A stretch of 47,499 nucleotides of DNA from Oscillospiraceae bacterium (GTDB taxonomy: Bacteria > Bacillota > Clostridia > Oscillospirales > Acutalibacteraceae). Each line of letters opens with the position of its first letter. Position 1 is the first letter of the stretch. Made by a program: the position numbers and the translations under genes. Below are positions 25,580 through 32,963 of the stretch, one piece after another. The notes beneath the pieces were generated by a model. That model had not been told where the DNA came from. It did not search any database and worked only from the letters and a program-made list of their open reading frames with translations. The stretch covers positions 1-47,499 of the forward strand of contig SVPJ01000015.1 of assembly GCA_015065885.1 (NCBI GenBank), read 5' to 3'.

Positions 25580-26988
25580 AGCGGGACGTGATCGACGCCG
25601 AAAAAACCTATTGCAATCCCATTCCGTTGCCCGACTATCCCATCGGGCGGGATTGCCTGTTGACCGACACGCCCTTTCGCTGTGACTACCGCGAAACGGC
25701 CGACCCCACCGTGTTGTGGGAGGACGGCAAATGGTATCTGTACCCTTCCTGCGGCATGGCGTATTGGACGGAGGATTTTACCACGTGGCACCATCAGCCG
25801 ATGGAGCCGTACGATTGCGGGTACGCTCCCACGGTGGTGAAACACCGCGGGCGGTTTTACCTCACCGCGAGCGGGGCACCGCTGTACGTGTCCGACTCAC
25901 CGCTGGGGCCCTTTCACGAACGCGGACGGTTTCTCCGTCCGAACGGGGAGGAGTATGCCTGCGGCGATCCGATGCTGTTTTCGGATGAGGACGGCCGCTT
26001 GTATCTCTACGCCGGGTGCGGCGGCGGGATCACGGGGGTGGAGTTGGATGCTGCCGACCCGCGCCGTATGCTGACCGAGCCGCAGACGATGTTCACGATG
26101 GATACGCAAAATCATCCGTGGGAACGCATCGGAGACTTCAACCAAGACCCGTCCTACAGTTGGACGGAGGGGGCGTGGCTGCATCGGCAGGGGGATACCT
26201 ACTATCTTATCTATTCCGCGCCCGGTACCCAGTGGGTGACCTATGCCATGGGGGCGTACAAAAGCCGCTCGCCGCTCGGCCCGTGGGAGTATATGGAGAG
26301 CAGTCCGTTTTTGTCTCGCCGCCACGGCATCGTGCGTGCCACGGGGCACGGATGCGTGGTAAAAGGCCCGCGCGACACGCTGTGGGTGTTTTACACCTGC
26401 CTTGTGGGCTACGGCGGGATGTTCGAGCGCCGCTGCGGGTTTGACGCGCTGGGCTTCGACGAAAACGGCGATATCGTCGCCGCACCCAGTGAGATTCCGC
26501 AGTGGATACCCGGCTACATAAGTGACCCGCACCGCGGCAATAATGCGGGGTTGCTCCCGCTTACCCAACACGCACGGGTGTGTGAATCGTCGGCGGCTGC
26601 GGGGCGGGACGGGTTGTACGCCTGCGACGACAGCCTGCTTACGTGGTGGCAACCCGCGGCGGACGATCCCGCCCCCACGCTGACGGTCGATCTGTCGGAT
26701 CACGGACTCACCGTCCGTGCCATGCGGCTGATGTGGCGGGACGTGGGATTGGACGTGAAACGCGGCGTGATGCCCGGCCCGTTCCGATACCGTGTGGAGG
26801 CACTTTCGATGGACGGCGACTGGGTGTGCGTGCTGGATCGCACGGACAATGCGGAGGATCTGCTGATCGACTACCGCCCGTTGCAGACGATGAAAGCGAC
26901 CAAGGTGCGGCTGTGCGTCACGGGCCATCCCGTGGGTATTCAACCCGGGGTGATGAATTTCACCGTGTTCGGCACGGCAGAAGAATAA
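25576..26988 (+). CDS. GH43-family glycoside hydrolase with C-terminal beta-sandwich
   Basis: 470 residues, start ATG overlapping the previous stop (ATGA). A five-bladed propeller of GH43/clan GH-F type is seen in residues 35-330: base Asp43 in ADPTVL, Asp131 in CGDPMLF, acid Glu198 in WTEGAWL. The last 130 residues resemble a discoidin/CBM32-like sandwich. There is no signal peptide, in keeping with a cytoplasmic enzyme that trims imported oligosaccharides for, or together with, the GH94 phosphorylase. The family includes xylosidases, arabinosidases and galactosidases; the exact activity cannot be read. Confidence 0.82.
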   Translation: MKRDVIDAEKTYCNPIPLPDYPIGRDCLLTDTPFRCDYRETADPTVLWEDGKWYLYPSCGMAYWTEDFTTWHHQPMEPYDCGYAPTVVKHRGRFYLTASGAPLYVSDSPLGPFHERGRFLRPNGEEYACGDPMLFSDEDGRLYLYAGCGGGITGVELDAADPRRMLTEPQTMFTMDTQNHPWERIGDFNQDPSYSWTEGAWLHRQGDTYYLIYSAPGTQWVTYAMGAYKSRSPLGPWEYMESSPFLSRRHGIVRATGHGCVVKGPRDTLWVFYTCLVGYGGMFERRCGFDALGFDENGDIVAAPSEIPQWIPGYISDPHRGNNAGLLPLTQHARVCESSAAAGRDGLYACDDSLLTWWQPAADDPAPTLTVDLSDHGLTVRAMRLMWRDVGLDVKRGVMPGPFRYRVEALSMDGDWVCVLDRTDNAEDLLIDYRPLQTMKATKVRLCVTGHPVGIQPGVMNFTVFGTAEE

Positions 26989-26995
26989 GCGTATA

Positions 26996-27038
26996 AAAGC
27001 ACGACCGCTGACGACTTGCCGTCCGCGGTCGTGCTTTA
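26996..27038 (+). terminator. Terminator after the GH43 gene, shared with hepT
   Basis: 13-bp stem AAAGCACGACCGC / GCGGTCGTGCTTT with a 16-base loop that contains a further short hairpin. It is symmetrical enough to end the convergent hepT/mntA transcript too. Confidence 0.78.
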
Positions 27039-27047
27039 TGTGTTACC

Positions 27048-27383
27048 TTACACGAATTGTGTGAGGATTTCGTAAATAGCGGGAATGTCCTCCGTGATCG
27101 TTTGGTGGACGACATCAAATTCCACGTCCCCATATTCATGCACGATTCTGTTGCGCATACCTTTGATGGCTTGCCAAGGGATACCATTGTGAAGCGCTTT
27201 GAATGCAGGGGTAAGTTTGGCGGAATTTTCGGAGATCTGAATTAAGCGGAAAAGAACCGAATCACACAGCACTTCATTGCTTTCCAGTTCTTCAAGCGTA
27301 ATGCCGCGCGTTTTTTCCATAACAAAGGAAATGTCTTTCAGCATTTTCCGAAGATAGTAGCTGTCGTCTTTTACGTTATCCAT
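27048..27383 (-). CDS. hepT: HepT-like toxin (DUF86/HEPN ribonuclease)
   Basis: 111 residues, all-helical HEPN type. The active-site motif R-x4-H-x-Y is present as RNRIVHEYG (Arg77, His82, Tyr84). In characterised systems this protein is an RNase whose activity is blocked by AMP transfer to the tyrosine by MntA. The start codon overlaps the last 8 bases of the mntA-like gene upstream, the usual order for this type VII toxin-antitoxin pair. Confidence 0.88.
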   Translation of the reverse strand: MDNVKDDSYYLRKMLKDISFVMEKTRGITLEELESNEVLCDSVLFRLIQISENSAKLTPAFKALHNGIPWQAIKGMRNRIVHEYGDVEFDVVHQTITEDIPAIYEILTQFV

Positions 27384-27846
27384 AGATCTTCACCCCGTCT
27401 TTCAGTATCTCTTGCGTAAGCGCAAAATTTTTTTCCAGTTGGCGTTGGTCGAGTACGTCTACTTTTTTCTTTAACGATTCGCGCAGTTCTTCTACCAATC
27501 CGTAAAATTTCAAACCGGAAAGGGAGGTGCCGATCAGCAGGTCGATATCACTGGCGGGTGTGGCTTTACCTTTGGCATAAGATCCGAACAAGTAGCCGTA
27601 TTCCACCGGATAGTTTGAGAAAATGCGTGCGCAGATAGTTTGTATCTCCTGCAAAGTCAGTACACCGTGTTCCTCGTCGACGTAGCCGTAGGTGCGCAGT
27701 TTCTCCAACATATAGCGATATTTAACGGTCGATTGCTTTTGACAGTCGTTTTCATAATTGGAGTACGTTCTCAGCGGCACTTCCACGAAACGGGCTGCTT
27801 CTTTTTGTGTAATTCCTTTACTTTTTCGAAGTTCTCGCAGAGTCAT
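27376..27846 (-). CDS. mntA: MntA-like nucleotidyltransferase antitoxin with N-terminal HTH
   Basis: 156 residues from the ATG at 27846, which follows GAGGTGAT; nine in-frame codons upstream lack an SD. Residues 1-35 are an XRE-type HTH (ITQKEAARFVEVPLRTYSNYE). Residues 72-155 form a minimal nucleotidyltransferase with GS-x10-DxD (Gly88-Ser89, Asp100, Asp102). It would transfer AMP to HepT and so neutralise it. The added HTH probably lets the antitoxin bind and repress its own promoter, which has repeated TTGCATA sites. Confidence 0.86.
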   Translation of the reverse strand: MTLRELRKSKGITQKEAARFVEVPLRTYSNYENDCQKQSTVKYRYMLEKLRTYGYVDEEHGVLTLQEIQTICARIFSNYPVEYGYLFGSYAKGKATPASDIDLLIGTSLSGLKFYGLVEELRESLKKKVDVLDQRQLEKNFALTQEILKDGVKIYG

Positions 27847-27863
27847 ATCATCACCTCGTATGT

Positions 27864-27905
27864 AGTATATCACGAAAAAACGAAATATGCAATAAATTTA
27901 TGCAA
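27864..27905 (-). promoter_or_regulatory. Promoter and repeat operator of the mntA-hepT pair
   Basis: Minus strand: TTGCAT (27892-27887), 17-bp spacer, TATACT (27869-27864). TTGCATA occurs twice as a direct repeat (27905-27899 and 27892-27886), separated by AT-rich sequence that includes TAAATTTA. One repeat covers the -35. Confidence 0.65.
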
Positions 27906-28037
27906 TTTTTGCACATTTCTTTAAACCTCAATGTGCAAGACTTGCGTATTCCGCCAGCCTAAGTGCAAACGCGGAGAAGTTGGCAATTTATCCACTTTTT
28001 TCGTAGTAAAAAACGGGGAATTTTCCTTTTTTATGTA
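27906..28037. other. Gene-less stretch between the toxin-antitoxin promoter and the pckA promoter
   Basis: AT-rich sequence with no open frame, hairpin or repeat that I can support. It simply separates two divergent promoters. Confidence 0.6.
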
Positions 28038-28066
28038 TTGAAATTTCGCTGACTGTGTAGTATAAT
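28038..28066 (+). promoter_or_regulatory. Promoter of pckA
   Basis: TTGAAA at 28038-28043, 17-bp spacer, TATAAT at 28061-28066. The leader to the start codon is about 80 bases, with no clear regulatory structure. Confidence 0.82.
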
Positions 28067-28155
28067 AACAGACAATGGGGGACTTTGGCAACTCTTTCAT
28101 TTTGAGTGCTTTTCGCCCCGTGAAAAATTATTATTCAGAAAAGGAATGACGCAGT

Positions 28156-29760
28156 ATGAAACAGTTGGATCTGACCAAGTACGGCATCTCGGGCGTGACC
28201 GAGATCGTTCACAACCCCTCGTTCGAGGAGTTGTTCGCAGCCGAGACCGACCCGACGCTGGAAGGCTTTGAGAAAGGTCAGTTGACCGAACTCGGTGCCG
28301 TCAACGTGATGACGGGCATCTACACCGGCCGTTCCCCCAAAGATAAGTTCATCGTGATGGACGAGACCTCCAAGGACACCGTGTGGTGGACCTCGGACGA
28401 GTTCAAGAACGACAACAAGCCCGCGTCCATCGAAGCGTGGAACGCGTGCAAGGCACTCGCGATGCAGCAGCTCTCGGGCAAGAAACTGTACGTGATGGAT
28501 CTCTTCTGCGGCACCAACAAGGATTCCCGCATGGCGATCCGTTTCGTGATGGAGGTTGCCTGGCAGGCGCACTTCGTCAAAAATATGTTCATCACCCCCA
28601 CGGCGGAAGAACTCGAAACCTTCGAGCCCGACTTCGTGGTGTACAACGCGTCCAAGGCGAAGGTGGAGAACTATAAGGAACTCGGCCTCAACTCCGAGAC
28701 GGCGGTCCTCTTTAACCTGACTTCCAAAGAGCAGGTCATCCTGAACACCTGGTACGGCGGCGAAATGAAGAAGGGTATGTTCTCGATGATGAACTACTAC
28801 CTGCCGCTCGCAGGCATGGCGTCGATGCACTGCTCCGCGAACACCGATATGGAAGGCAAGAACACCGCGCTGTTCTTCGGTCTGTCGGGTACCGGTAAGA
28901 CCACCCTCTCCACCGATCCCAAGCGTTTGCTCATCGGCGATGACGAACACGGCTGGGACGACAACGGTGTGTTCAACTTCGAAGGCGGTTGCTATGCGAA
29001 GGTCATCAACCTCGACAAAGAGTCCGAGCCGGACATCTACGCGGCGATCCGTCGCAACGCCCTGCTCGAAAACGTGACGGTGGACGAGAACGGCGTGTGT
29101 GATTTCGATGACGGTTCGGTCACCGAAAACACCCGCGTGTCCTACCCGATCGACCATATTGAAAAGATCGTGCGCCCCGTGTCGGCGGCGCCCGATGCGA
29201 AGAACGTCATCTTCCTGTCGGCGGATGCGTTCGGCGTGTTGCCGCCCGTGTCCATCCTGACGCCCGAGCAGGCGCAGTACTACTTCCTCTCCGGCTTCAC
29301 CTCGAAACTCGCAGGTACCGAGCGCGGCATCACCGAGCCGACCCCCACCTTCTCGGCGTGCTTCGGCCAGGCGTTTCTCGAACTGCATCCCACCAAGTAT
29401 GCAGAAGAACTGGTGAAGAAGATGGAAAAGAGCGGCGCGAAGGCGTATCTCGTCAACACCGGCTGGAACGGTACCGGCAAGCGTATCTCCATCAAGGATA
29501 CCCGCGGTATCATCGACGCGATCCTCGACGGCTCCATCCTGAAGGCGGAGACCAAGACCATTCCCTTCTTTAACCTCGAAGTGCCCACCGCCCTGCCGGG
29601 TGTGGACAGCGGCATTCTCGACCCGCGTGACACCTATGCCGATGCGGCGGAGTGGGAGACCAAGGCGAAAGACCTCGCCGCCCGTTTTGTCAAGAACTTC
29701 GACAAGTACACCGGCAACGAGGCGGGCAAAGCGCTCGTCGCGGCAGGCCCCGAACTGTAA
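28156..29760 (+). CDS. pckA: Phosphoenolpyruvate carboxykinase (ATP)
   Basis: 534 residues, full length. It carries the kinase-1a P-loop '[16 protein letters not shown]' with Lys248, the kinase-2 region 'LIGDDEHGW', the PEPCK signature near '[17 protein letters not shown]', and the arginine/substrate region 'GRSPKDKF' near residue 58. It interconverts oxaloacetate + ATP with PEP + CO2 + ADP. In fermentative Clostridia it often runs towards oxaloacetate. SD AAAGGAATGA. The last 49 codons and the terminator are duplicated 1214 bp downstream. Confidence 0.97.
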   Translation: MKQLDLTKYGISGVTEIVHNPSFEELFAAETDPTLEGFEKGQLTELGAVNVMTGIYTGRSPKDKFIVMDETSKDTVWWTSDEFKNDNKPASIEAWNACKALAMQQLSGKKLYVMDLFCGTNKDSRMAIRFVMEVAWQAHFVKNMFITPTAEELETFEPDFVVYNASKAKVENYKELGLNSETAVLFNLTSKEQVILNTWYGGEMKKGMFSMMNYYLPLAGMASMHCSANTDMEGKNTALFFGLSGTGKTTLSTDPKRLLIGDDEHGWDDNGVFNFEGGCYAKVINLDKESEPDIYAAIRRNALLENVTVDENGVCDFDDGSVTENTRVSYPIDHIEKIVRPVSAAPDAKNVIFLSADAFGVLPPVSILTPEQAQYYFLSGFTSKLAGTERGITEPTPTFSACFGQAFLELHPTKYAEELVKKMEKSGAKAYLVNTGWNGTGKRISIKDTRGIIDAILDGSILKAETKTIPFFNLEVPTALPGVDSGILDPRDTYADAAEWETKAKDLAARFVKNFDKYTGNEAGKALVAAGPEL

Positions 29761-29803
29761 GAACGGTATAACGAAACGCCCTAAGCGGTTGCTTGGGGCG
29801 TTT
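29614..29803 (+). repeat. pckA 3'-end direct repeat, copy 1 (in the intact gene)
   Basis: 190 bp spanning the last 49 codons of pckA and its terminator. It matches 30828-31017 at 187 of 190 positions by hand alignment. The differences are one silent change, one Leu to Arg change at the last codon, and one base in the terminator stem. Confidence 0.92.
29775..29803 (+). terminator. Terminator of pckA
   Basis: Stem AACGCCCTAAGC / GCTTGGGGCGTT with one T-G pair and loop GGTT, followed by only three T before a G. The downstream copy (30989-31019) has a perfect stem and a T5 tail. Confidence 0.78.
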
Positions 29804-29958
29804 GTATGGGCACGTTTTTGTGAAGAAAGCGTTATGTCAACCGTACCGAGAAAGGCTAACGTACCATCTGTTTGCGATGCCAAGGGTGCCACGCTGTCGT
29901 GCAGTGCTATGGATGGTAAAGGAATCCGTTCTCTTGTAAGGGGTGACGGCACCGGATT

Positions 29959-30186
29959 TTAACCGTTTTTCTGACCCTGTCCGGGGTACAGCAGTTCTTC
30001 CATCGTTTGTTCCATTTCCAACAGTCTCTGTCGTTCTTCCGGGGATGCTGTAGCCAGTCTCTCCCGGTGTCTTCGTTGCATCTGAAAGACTGGGTCCTTC
30101 CGATCCTCCTCCGACAATCCCAGTTTGTCCCACTCGCGTTCCAGTTCCTGTTCCCATGCCGGCATGGTTTCTCTGCTCTTCGCCAT
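29959..30186 (-). CDS. Small charged helical protein of unknown function
   Basis: 75 residues from the ATG at 30186, 7 bases after AAGGAGAA; upstream in-frame codons lack an SD. The protein is almost entirely charged and predicted helical (EQELEREWDKLG, RRHRERLA, EERQRLLEMEQTMEELL), without membrane segments. I do not recognise the family. It has its own near-consensus promoter at 30224-30252. It lies inside the insert between the two pckA 3' ends, so it may belong to the inserted DNA. Confidence 0.65.
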   Translation of the reverse strand: MAKSRETMPAWEQELEREWDKLGLSEEDRKDPVFQMQRRHRERLATASPEERQRLLEMEQTMEELLYPGQGQKNG

Positions 30187-30223
30187 GATTATTTTCTCCT
30201 TCTGCGGCGGTGTTTTTGTTATC

Positions 30224-30252
30224 AGTATACTGGCTTTGTGTGGGCTTGTCAA
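30224..30252 (-). promoter_or_regulatory. Promoter of the 75-residue protein gene
   Basis: Minus strand: TTGACA (30252-30247), 17-bp spacer, TATACT (30229-30224). A strong promoter for so small a gene. Confidence 0.8.
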
Positions 30253-30357
30253 CCGGATTCCGTGCCACCGTGTTTCGTCAAGGTGTCTTGCGGATTCGGC
30301 ATCGCAGAGCAGGGTCGTGCGATGCATTGCGGAGGCTACCGCGCGGTCGGGTGACGT

Positions 30358-30392
30358 AAAAAGGACTTAAGTCGGTGCAACGACTTAAGTCC
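30358..30392 (-). terminator. Hairpin with T run on the minus strand
   Basis: Perfect 12-bp stem GGACTTAAGTCG / CGACTTAAGTCC with loop GTGCAA. On the minus strand it is followed by TTTTTA. There is no obvious minus-strand gene upstream of it, so its role may be to insulate the inserted genes. Confidence 0.6.
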
Positions 30393-30469
30393 CAAGCGAA
30401 GCCCACGCGCAAACCAAAAAGCAGCGGTGCCTCTTGCTACATTCTACTACAGAAAGGGGATGTTGTCAA

Positions 30470-30688
30470 GTGGCAAAAACCAAGGCTGAGATACAAAGTG
30501 AATACAGCAAGCGGACTGGGTATGCATCACAGAAAAAGTACGAAGCGGAGAACGTCCACAAGATGATGTTACGTCTGAACAAGAACACGGATGCCGACAT
30601 CATACAAGCGTTAGCAGTGGACAATCCGCAGCGAGAGCTTCGCAGACTGCTTCGCATAGCAATCCAGATCGAGCAGAATCAAAAATAA
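30470..30688 (+). CDS. Small ribbon-helix-helix-like protein of mobile-element type
   Basis: 72 residues from the GTG at 30470, with AAAGGGGA 8-9 bases upstream. The sequence ([18 protein letters not shown]...) resembles short proteins found widely in clostridial phages and integrative elements: a Lys-rich N-terminal helix, a central strand '[17 protein letters not shown]', then a C-terminal amphipathic helix. This pattern fits the Arc/CopG fold. Function unproven. It sits in the insert between the pckA repeats and supports a mobile origin of that insert. Confidence 0.62.
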   Translation: MAKTKAEIQSEYSKRTGYASQKKYEAENVHKMMLRLNKNTDADIIQALAVDNPQRELRRLLRIAIQIEQNQK

Positions 30689-30827
30689 CAACAACGCCAG
30701 CCATCCACCGACCAAAGCGATTGGCTACCGTTGCCCACAAACCAAACACCGTGAAGGTATCGGCTGTCTTTACAGTGTACCACAAAGCCGGTACATTGTA
30801 ATGTCGTTTTTGAAAATGGTAACCACA
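30689..30827. other. Gene-less end of the insert before the pckA fragment
   Basis: No open frame with a start signal. A short inverted repeat GGTAC / GTACC-like pairing surrounds 30775-30797. The junction with the pckA copy is at AACCAC|ATTCTC. No integrase or transposase remains. Confidence 0.5.
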
Positions 30828-30974
30828 ATTCTCGACCCGCGTGACACCTATGCCGATGCGGCGGAATGGGAGACCAAGGCGAAAGACCTCGCCGCCCGTT
30901 TTGTCAAGAACTTCGACAAGTACACCGGCAACGAGGCGGGCAAAGCGCTCGTCGCGGCAGGCCCCGAACGGTAA
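30828..30974 (+). pseudogene. Duplicated pckA 3' fragment
   Basis: 49 codons equivalent to the last 49 of pckA, in frame up to a stop, ending PER instead of PEL. There is no start codon or SD, so it is not expected to be translated. It is followed by a terminator copy with a perfect stem and longer T tail (30989-31019). The whole repeat spans 30828-31017. Confidence 0.9.
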
Positions 30975-31042
30975 GAACGGTATAACGAAACGCCCCAAGC
31001 GGTTGCTTGGGGCGTTTTTGCGTATGGCATATGTTGCTTGAT

Positions 31043-31810
31043 TTAGAACTTGCCGCCGCCGACGTTGCGGGAAGAATGCGAGCCGGAGGAGGAACTTGAC
31101 GAGTTGCTTTTCGGCTTCTCGGTTCGGGTAACCGTACGGTACAGGAAGAAATCGTTGGAACGTGTAAGGTTGAAACTGCCCGCTTTCACGTATACGTTGG
31201 CTTTATCCTGCTTGCGCACCGATTTCAATTGCCCCTTCAAAACCGAAGCGACGATGAAACCGACCACAAGACCGAACACCACTGCGATCAACAGGTTCGT
31301 ACCGAAGGCAAAGGGGAACCCGTTGATGTGACCGTTCAAATAGTAGTCGCATTCTTCGGCGTATGCCTCAAAGGCTTCGGCATAGTCGCCATCGGACAAG
31401 TAGGAAACGATGTTGTCGCCGATACTGTCAATGTCGTCCATGGTGATAGCTTCGGATGCGAACCCGTTACTGAGAATGCGGTATTCACGCGGATCCATAC
31501 ACACGAGAAGCAACACACCGTCGTGGTTGTCACCATACCCGTAGCCGTCGTTGTCGAAGCGGGTATTGACAAGCGTGTCGACGTCGGTATTGCCCGACGA
31601 TGCCACGGTGAGAACGCACACTTCGGCACCGTACGCCGCAGAAATCTCGGCCAGTCTGGTGCGCAGTGACGCTTCCTCGGAAACGGACAAGAGGTCGGCA
31701 TTGTCGATCAACAGCAAGTCTTCGCCCGCGGCGGGTGCGGCAGAAACGCAAACAAACATGCAAGCGCACAACAGCAGTGCGACCAGTAAAGCCATCAGTT
31801 TTTTCGTCAT
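31043..31810 (-). CDS. TPM-domain membrane protein, YdjH-like
   Basis: 255 residues. Signal peptide (MTKKLMALLVALLLCACMF...), then an extracytoplasmic TPM domain (about residues 30-165; 'LLLIDNADLLS', 'VCVLTV', 'DGVLLLVCMDPREYRI'), one membrane helix near 172-193, and a cytoplasmic Ser/Gly-rich tail ending NVGGGKF. In Bacillus subtilis the comparable YdjH acts with YdjG (zinc ribbon) and YdjI (SPFH) in membrane-stress response and PspA recruitment; all three types are adjacent here. A role at damaged membranes is inferred from that. It is the last gene of the operon. Confidence 0.8.
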   Translation of the reverse strand: MTKKLMALLVALLLCACMFVCVSAAPAAGEDLLLIDNADLLSVSEEASLRTRLAEISAAYGAEVCVLTVASSGNTDVDTLVNTRFDNDGYGYGDNHDGVLLLVCMDPREYRILSNGFASEAITMDDIDSIGDNIVSYLSDGDYAEAFEAYAEECDYYLNGHINGFPFAFGTNLLIAVVFGLVVGFIVASVLKGQLKSVRKQDKANVYVKAGSFNLTRSNDFFLYRTVTRTEKPKSNSSSSSSGSHSSRNVGGGKF

Positions 31811-31823
31811 CTGTCACACCTCC

Positions 31824-32909
31824 TTACAGCAACCACATAAGATAGCTGAGAATAAAGGTGGCGGCACTGACGATGCCGGCAACCCCAAACAGCCACTTGC
31901 GGTAGGCTTTTTTGTCCAGCGGCAAGTCGCCCACCAGTTTGCCCGTTTGTGCATTCATGGCGAACGTATAGGTCTTGCCGTTCCATTGGGTGTTTAAGAT
32001 CCAAACCGGCAACAGCGCGTATTTCGCTGTTCCGTTATTCAGGTGAATACTGGTGCTGACGGGCGTGACCGTGTCGTATCCCTGCACGGTGGAAGCGAAC
32101 GCCTCCTCGGTGCTGCGGCGGATACGCTCGTTCGCTCGTGTGATACTGCTTTCGGAATCCACGTCGTACTTGTCGGCCAAATAGCCCGCAAGATAGGCCG
32201 ACTGGAAATCGACCGCCGCCGACAAATCAAACGGCTCAATGGATTCCATCAAGGTATCGTCCATCTTGCTGCAACCGTCCACCGGCACGTTGGCGAAGCC
32301 CAAACTGCCCGCGCGCAGGGCGCGGTAATGGCTGGTTTCGGTGTAGTTGTAGTTGCTGTCACTCCAAAAGCGGGTGCGTGTCGCTTTGTAATTTACGCCC
32401 CCTTCGGCATCGGCATCGAACAACCAGAACGGCACGTAAACGCCCTTCACTTCTTTTACACGGTTCTCATCTTTGAAGACTTTCGGCAGTAATCGCTTAC
32501 CGCTGTAATGTTTTTTCAGCGCCTCCATGGCGGTTTTTTTATCTAACTTGAAAGGGATCACCAGATCGGGTTTCAATGCGCCGGCGAACTGCGCCGTCAT
32601 GACTACGGGGTTGCCGCAGAACGGGCATTCGGTCGCACCGACTGTTTGGTCGCCCACGATCTCGCCGCCGCAGGAGTTGCAGGTGTACACCAACAATCCG
32701 TCGGTTTCGCCCTCTTCCCACGTACTGCCTGCCGTCGTGTTCCACTGCATGTTGTCTTCCGGCTGGTCTTTTAACGCGTCGTCGTAGGCTTTCACGTCAC
32801 TCATTTCAAATTCGGTGTCGCAGTAGGGACATTTCATTTTTTGCAACGTGCTGTCGAACTCAATGGCACCGTCGCAGCAAGGACACTTGAACTCTTGCAA
32901 AACAGCCAA
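31824..32909 (-). CDS. Zinc-ribbon protein with C-terminal membrane helix, YdjG-like
   Basis: 361 residues. Two cysteine-pair zinc ribbons lie at the N-terminus: CPCC near residue 9 with CPYC near 27, and CNSC near 78 with CPFC near 96. A beta-rich middle follows with 'KGVYVPFWLFDADAEGGVNY' and 'LLPVWILNT', and a single C-terminal membrane helix (about 343-361). This is the layout of the TFIIB-type zinc ribbon/YdjG group. It is 13 bases from the TPM gene and 54 from the SPFH gene, so one operon. It probably forms a membrane platform with the TPM protein. Confidence 0.8.
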   Translation of the reverse strand: MAVLQEFKCPCCDGAIEFDSTLQKMKCPYCDTEFEMSDVKAYDDALKDQPEDNMQWNTTAGSTWEEGETDGLLVYTCNSCGGEIVGDQTVGATECPFCGNPVVMTAQFAGALKPDLVIPFKLDKKTAMEALKKHYSGKRLLPKVFKDENRVKEVKGVYVPFWLFDADAEGGVNYKATRTRFWSDSNYNYTETSHYRALRAGSLGFANVPVDGCSKMDDTLMESIEPFDLSAAVDFQSAYLAGYLADKYDVDSESSITRANERIRRSTEEAFASTVQGYDTVTPVSTSIHLNNGTAKYALLPVWILNTQWNGKTYTFAMNAQTGKLVGDLPLDKKAYRKWLFGVAGIVSAATFILSYLMWLL

Positions 32910-32963
32910 CGATCATCACTCCTTTACAATGTCTGTGTGCAGCGTGTGCGGTGTACCGTGCGA

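Noticed and set aside
28135-29952. 605-codon minus-strand frame opposite pckA
   Set aside because: An antisense shadow of a highly biased coding sequence; no SD, no recognisable domain, and pckA on the other strand is certain.
29804-30827. Complete insertion sequence between the pckA repeats
   Set aside because: No transposase or integrase frame, and the flanking 190-bp repeats are gene sequence in direct orientation rather than IS terminal inverted repeats.
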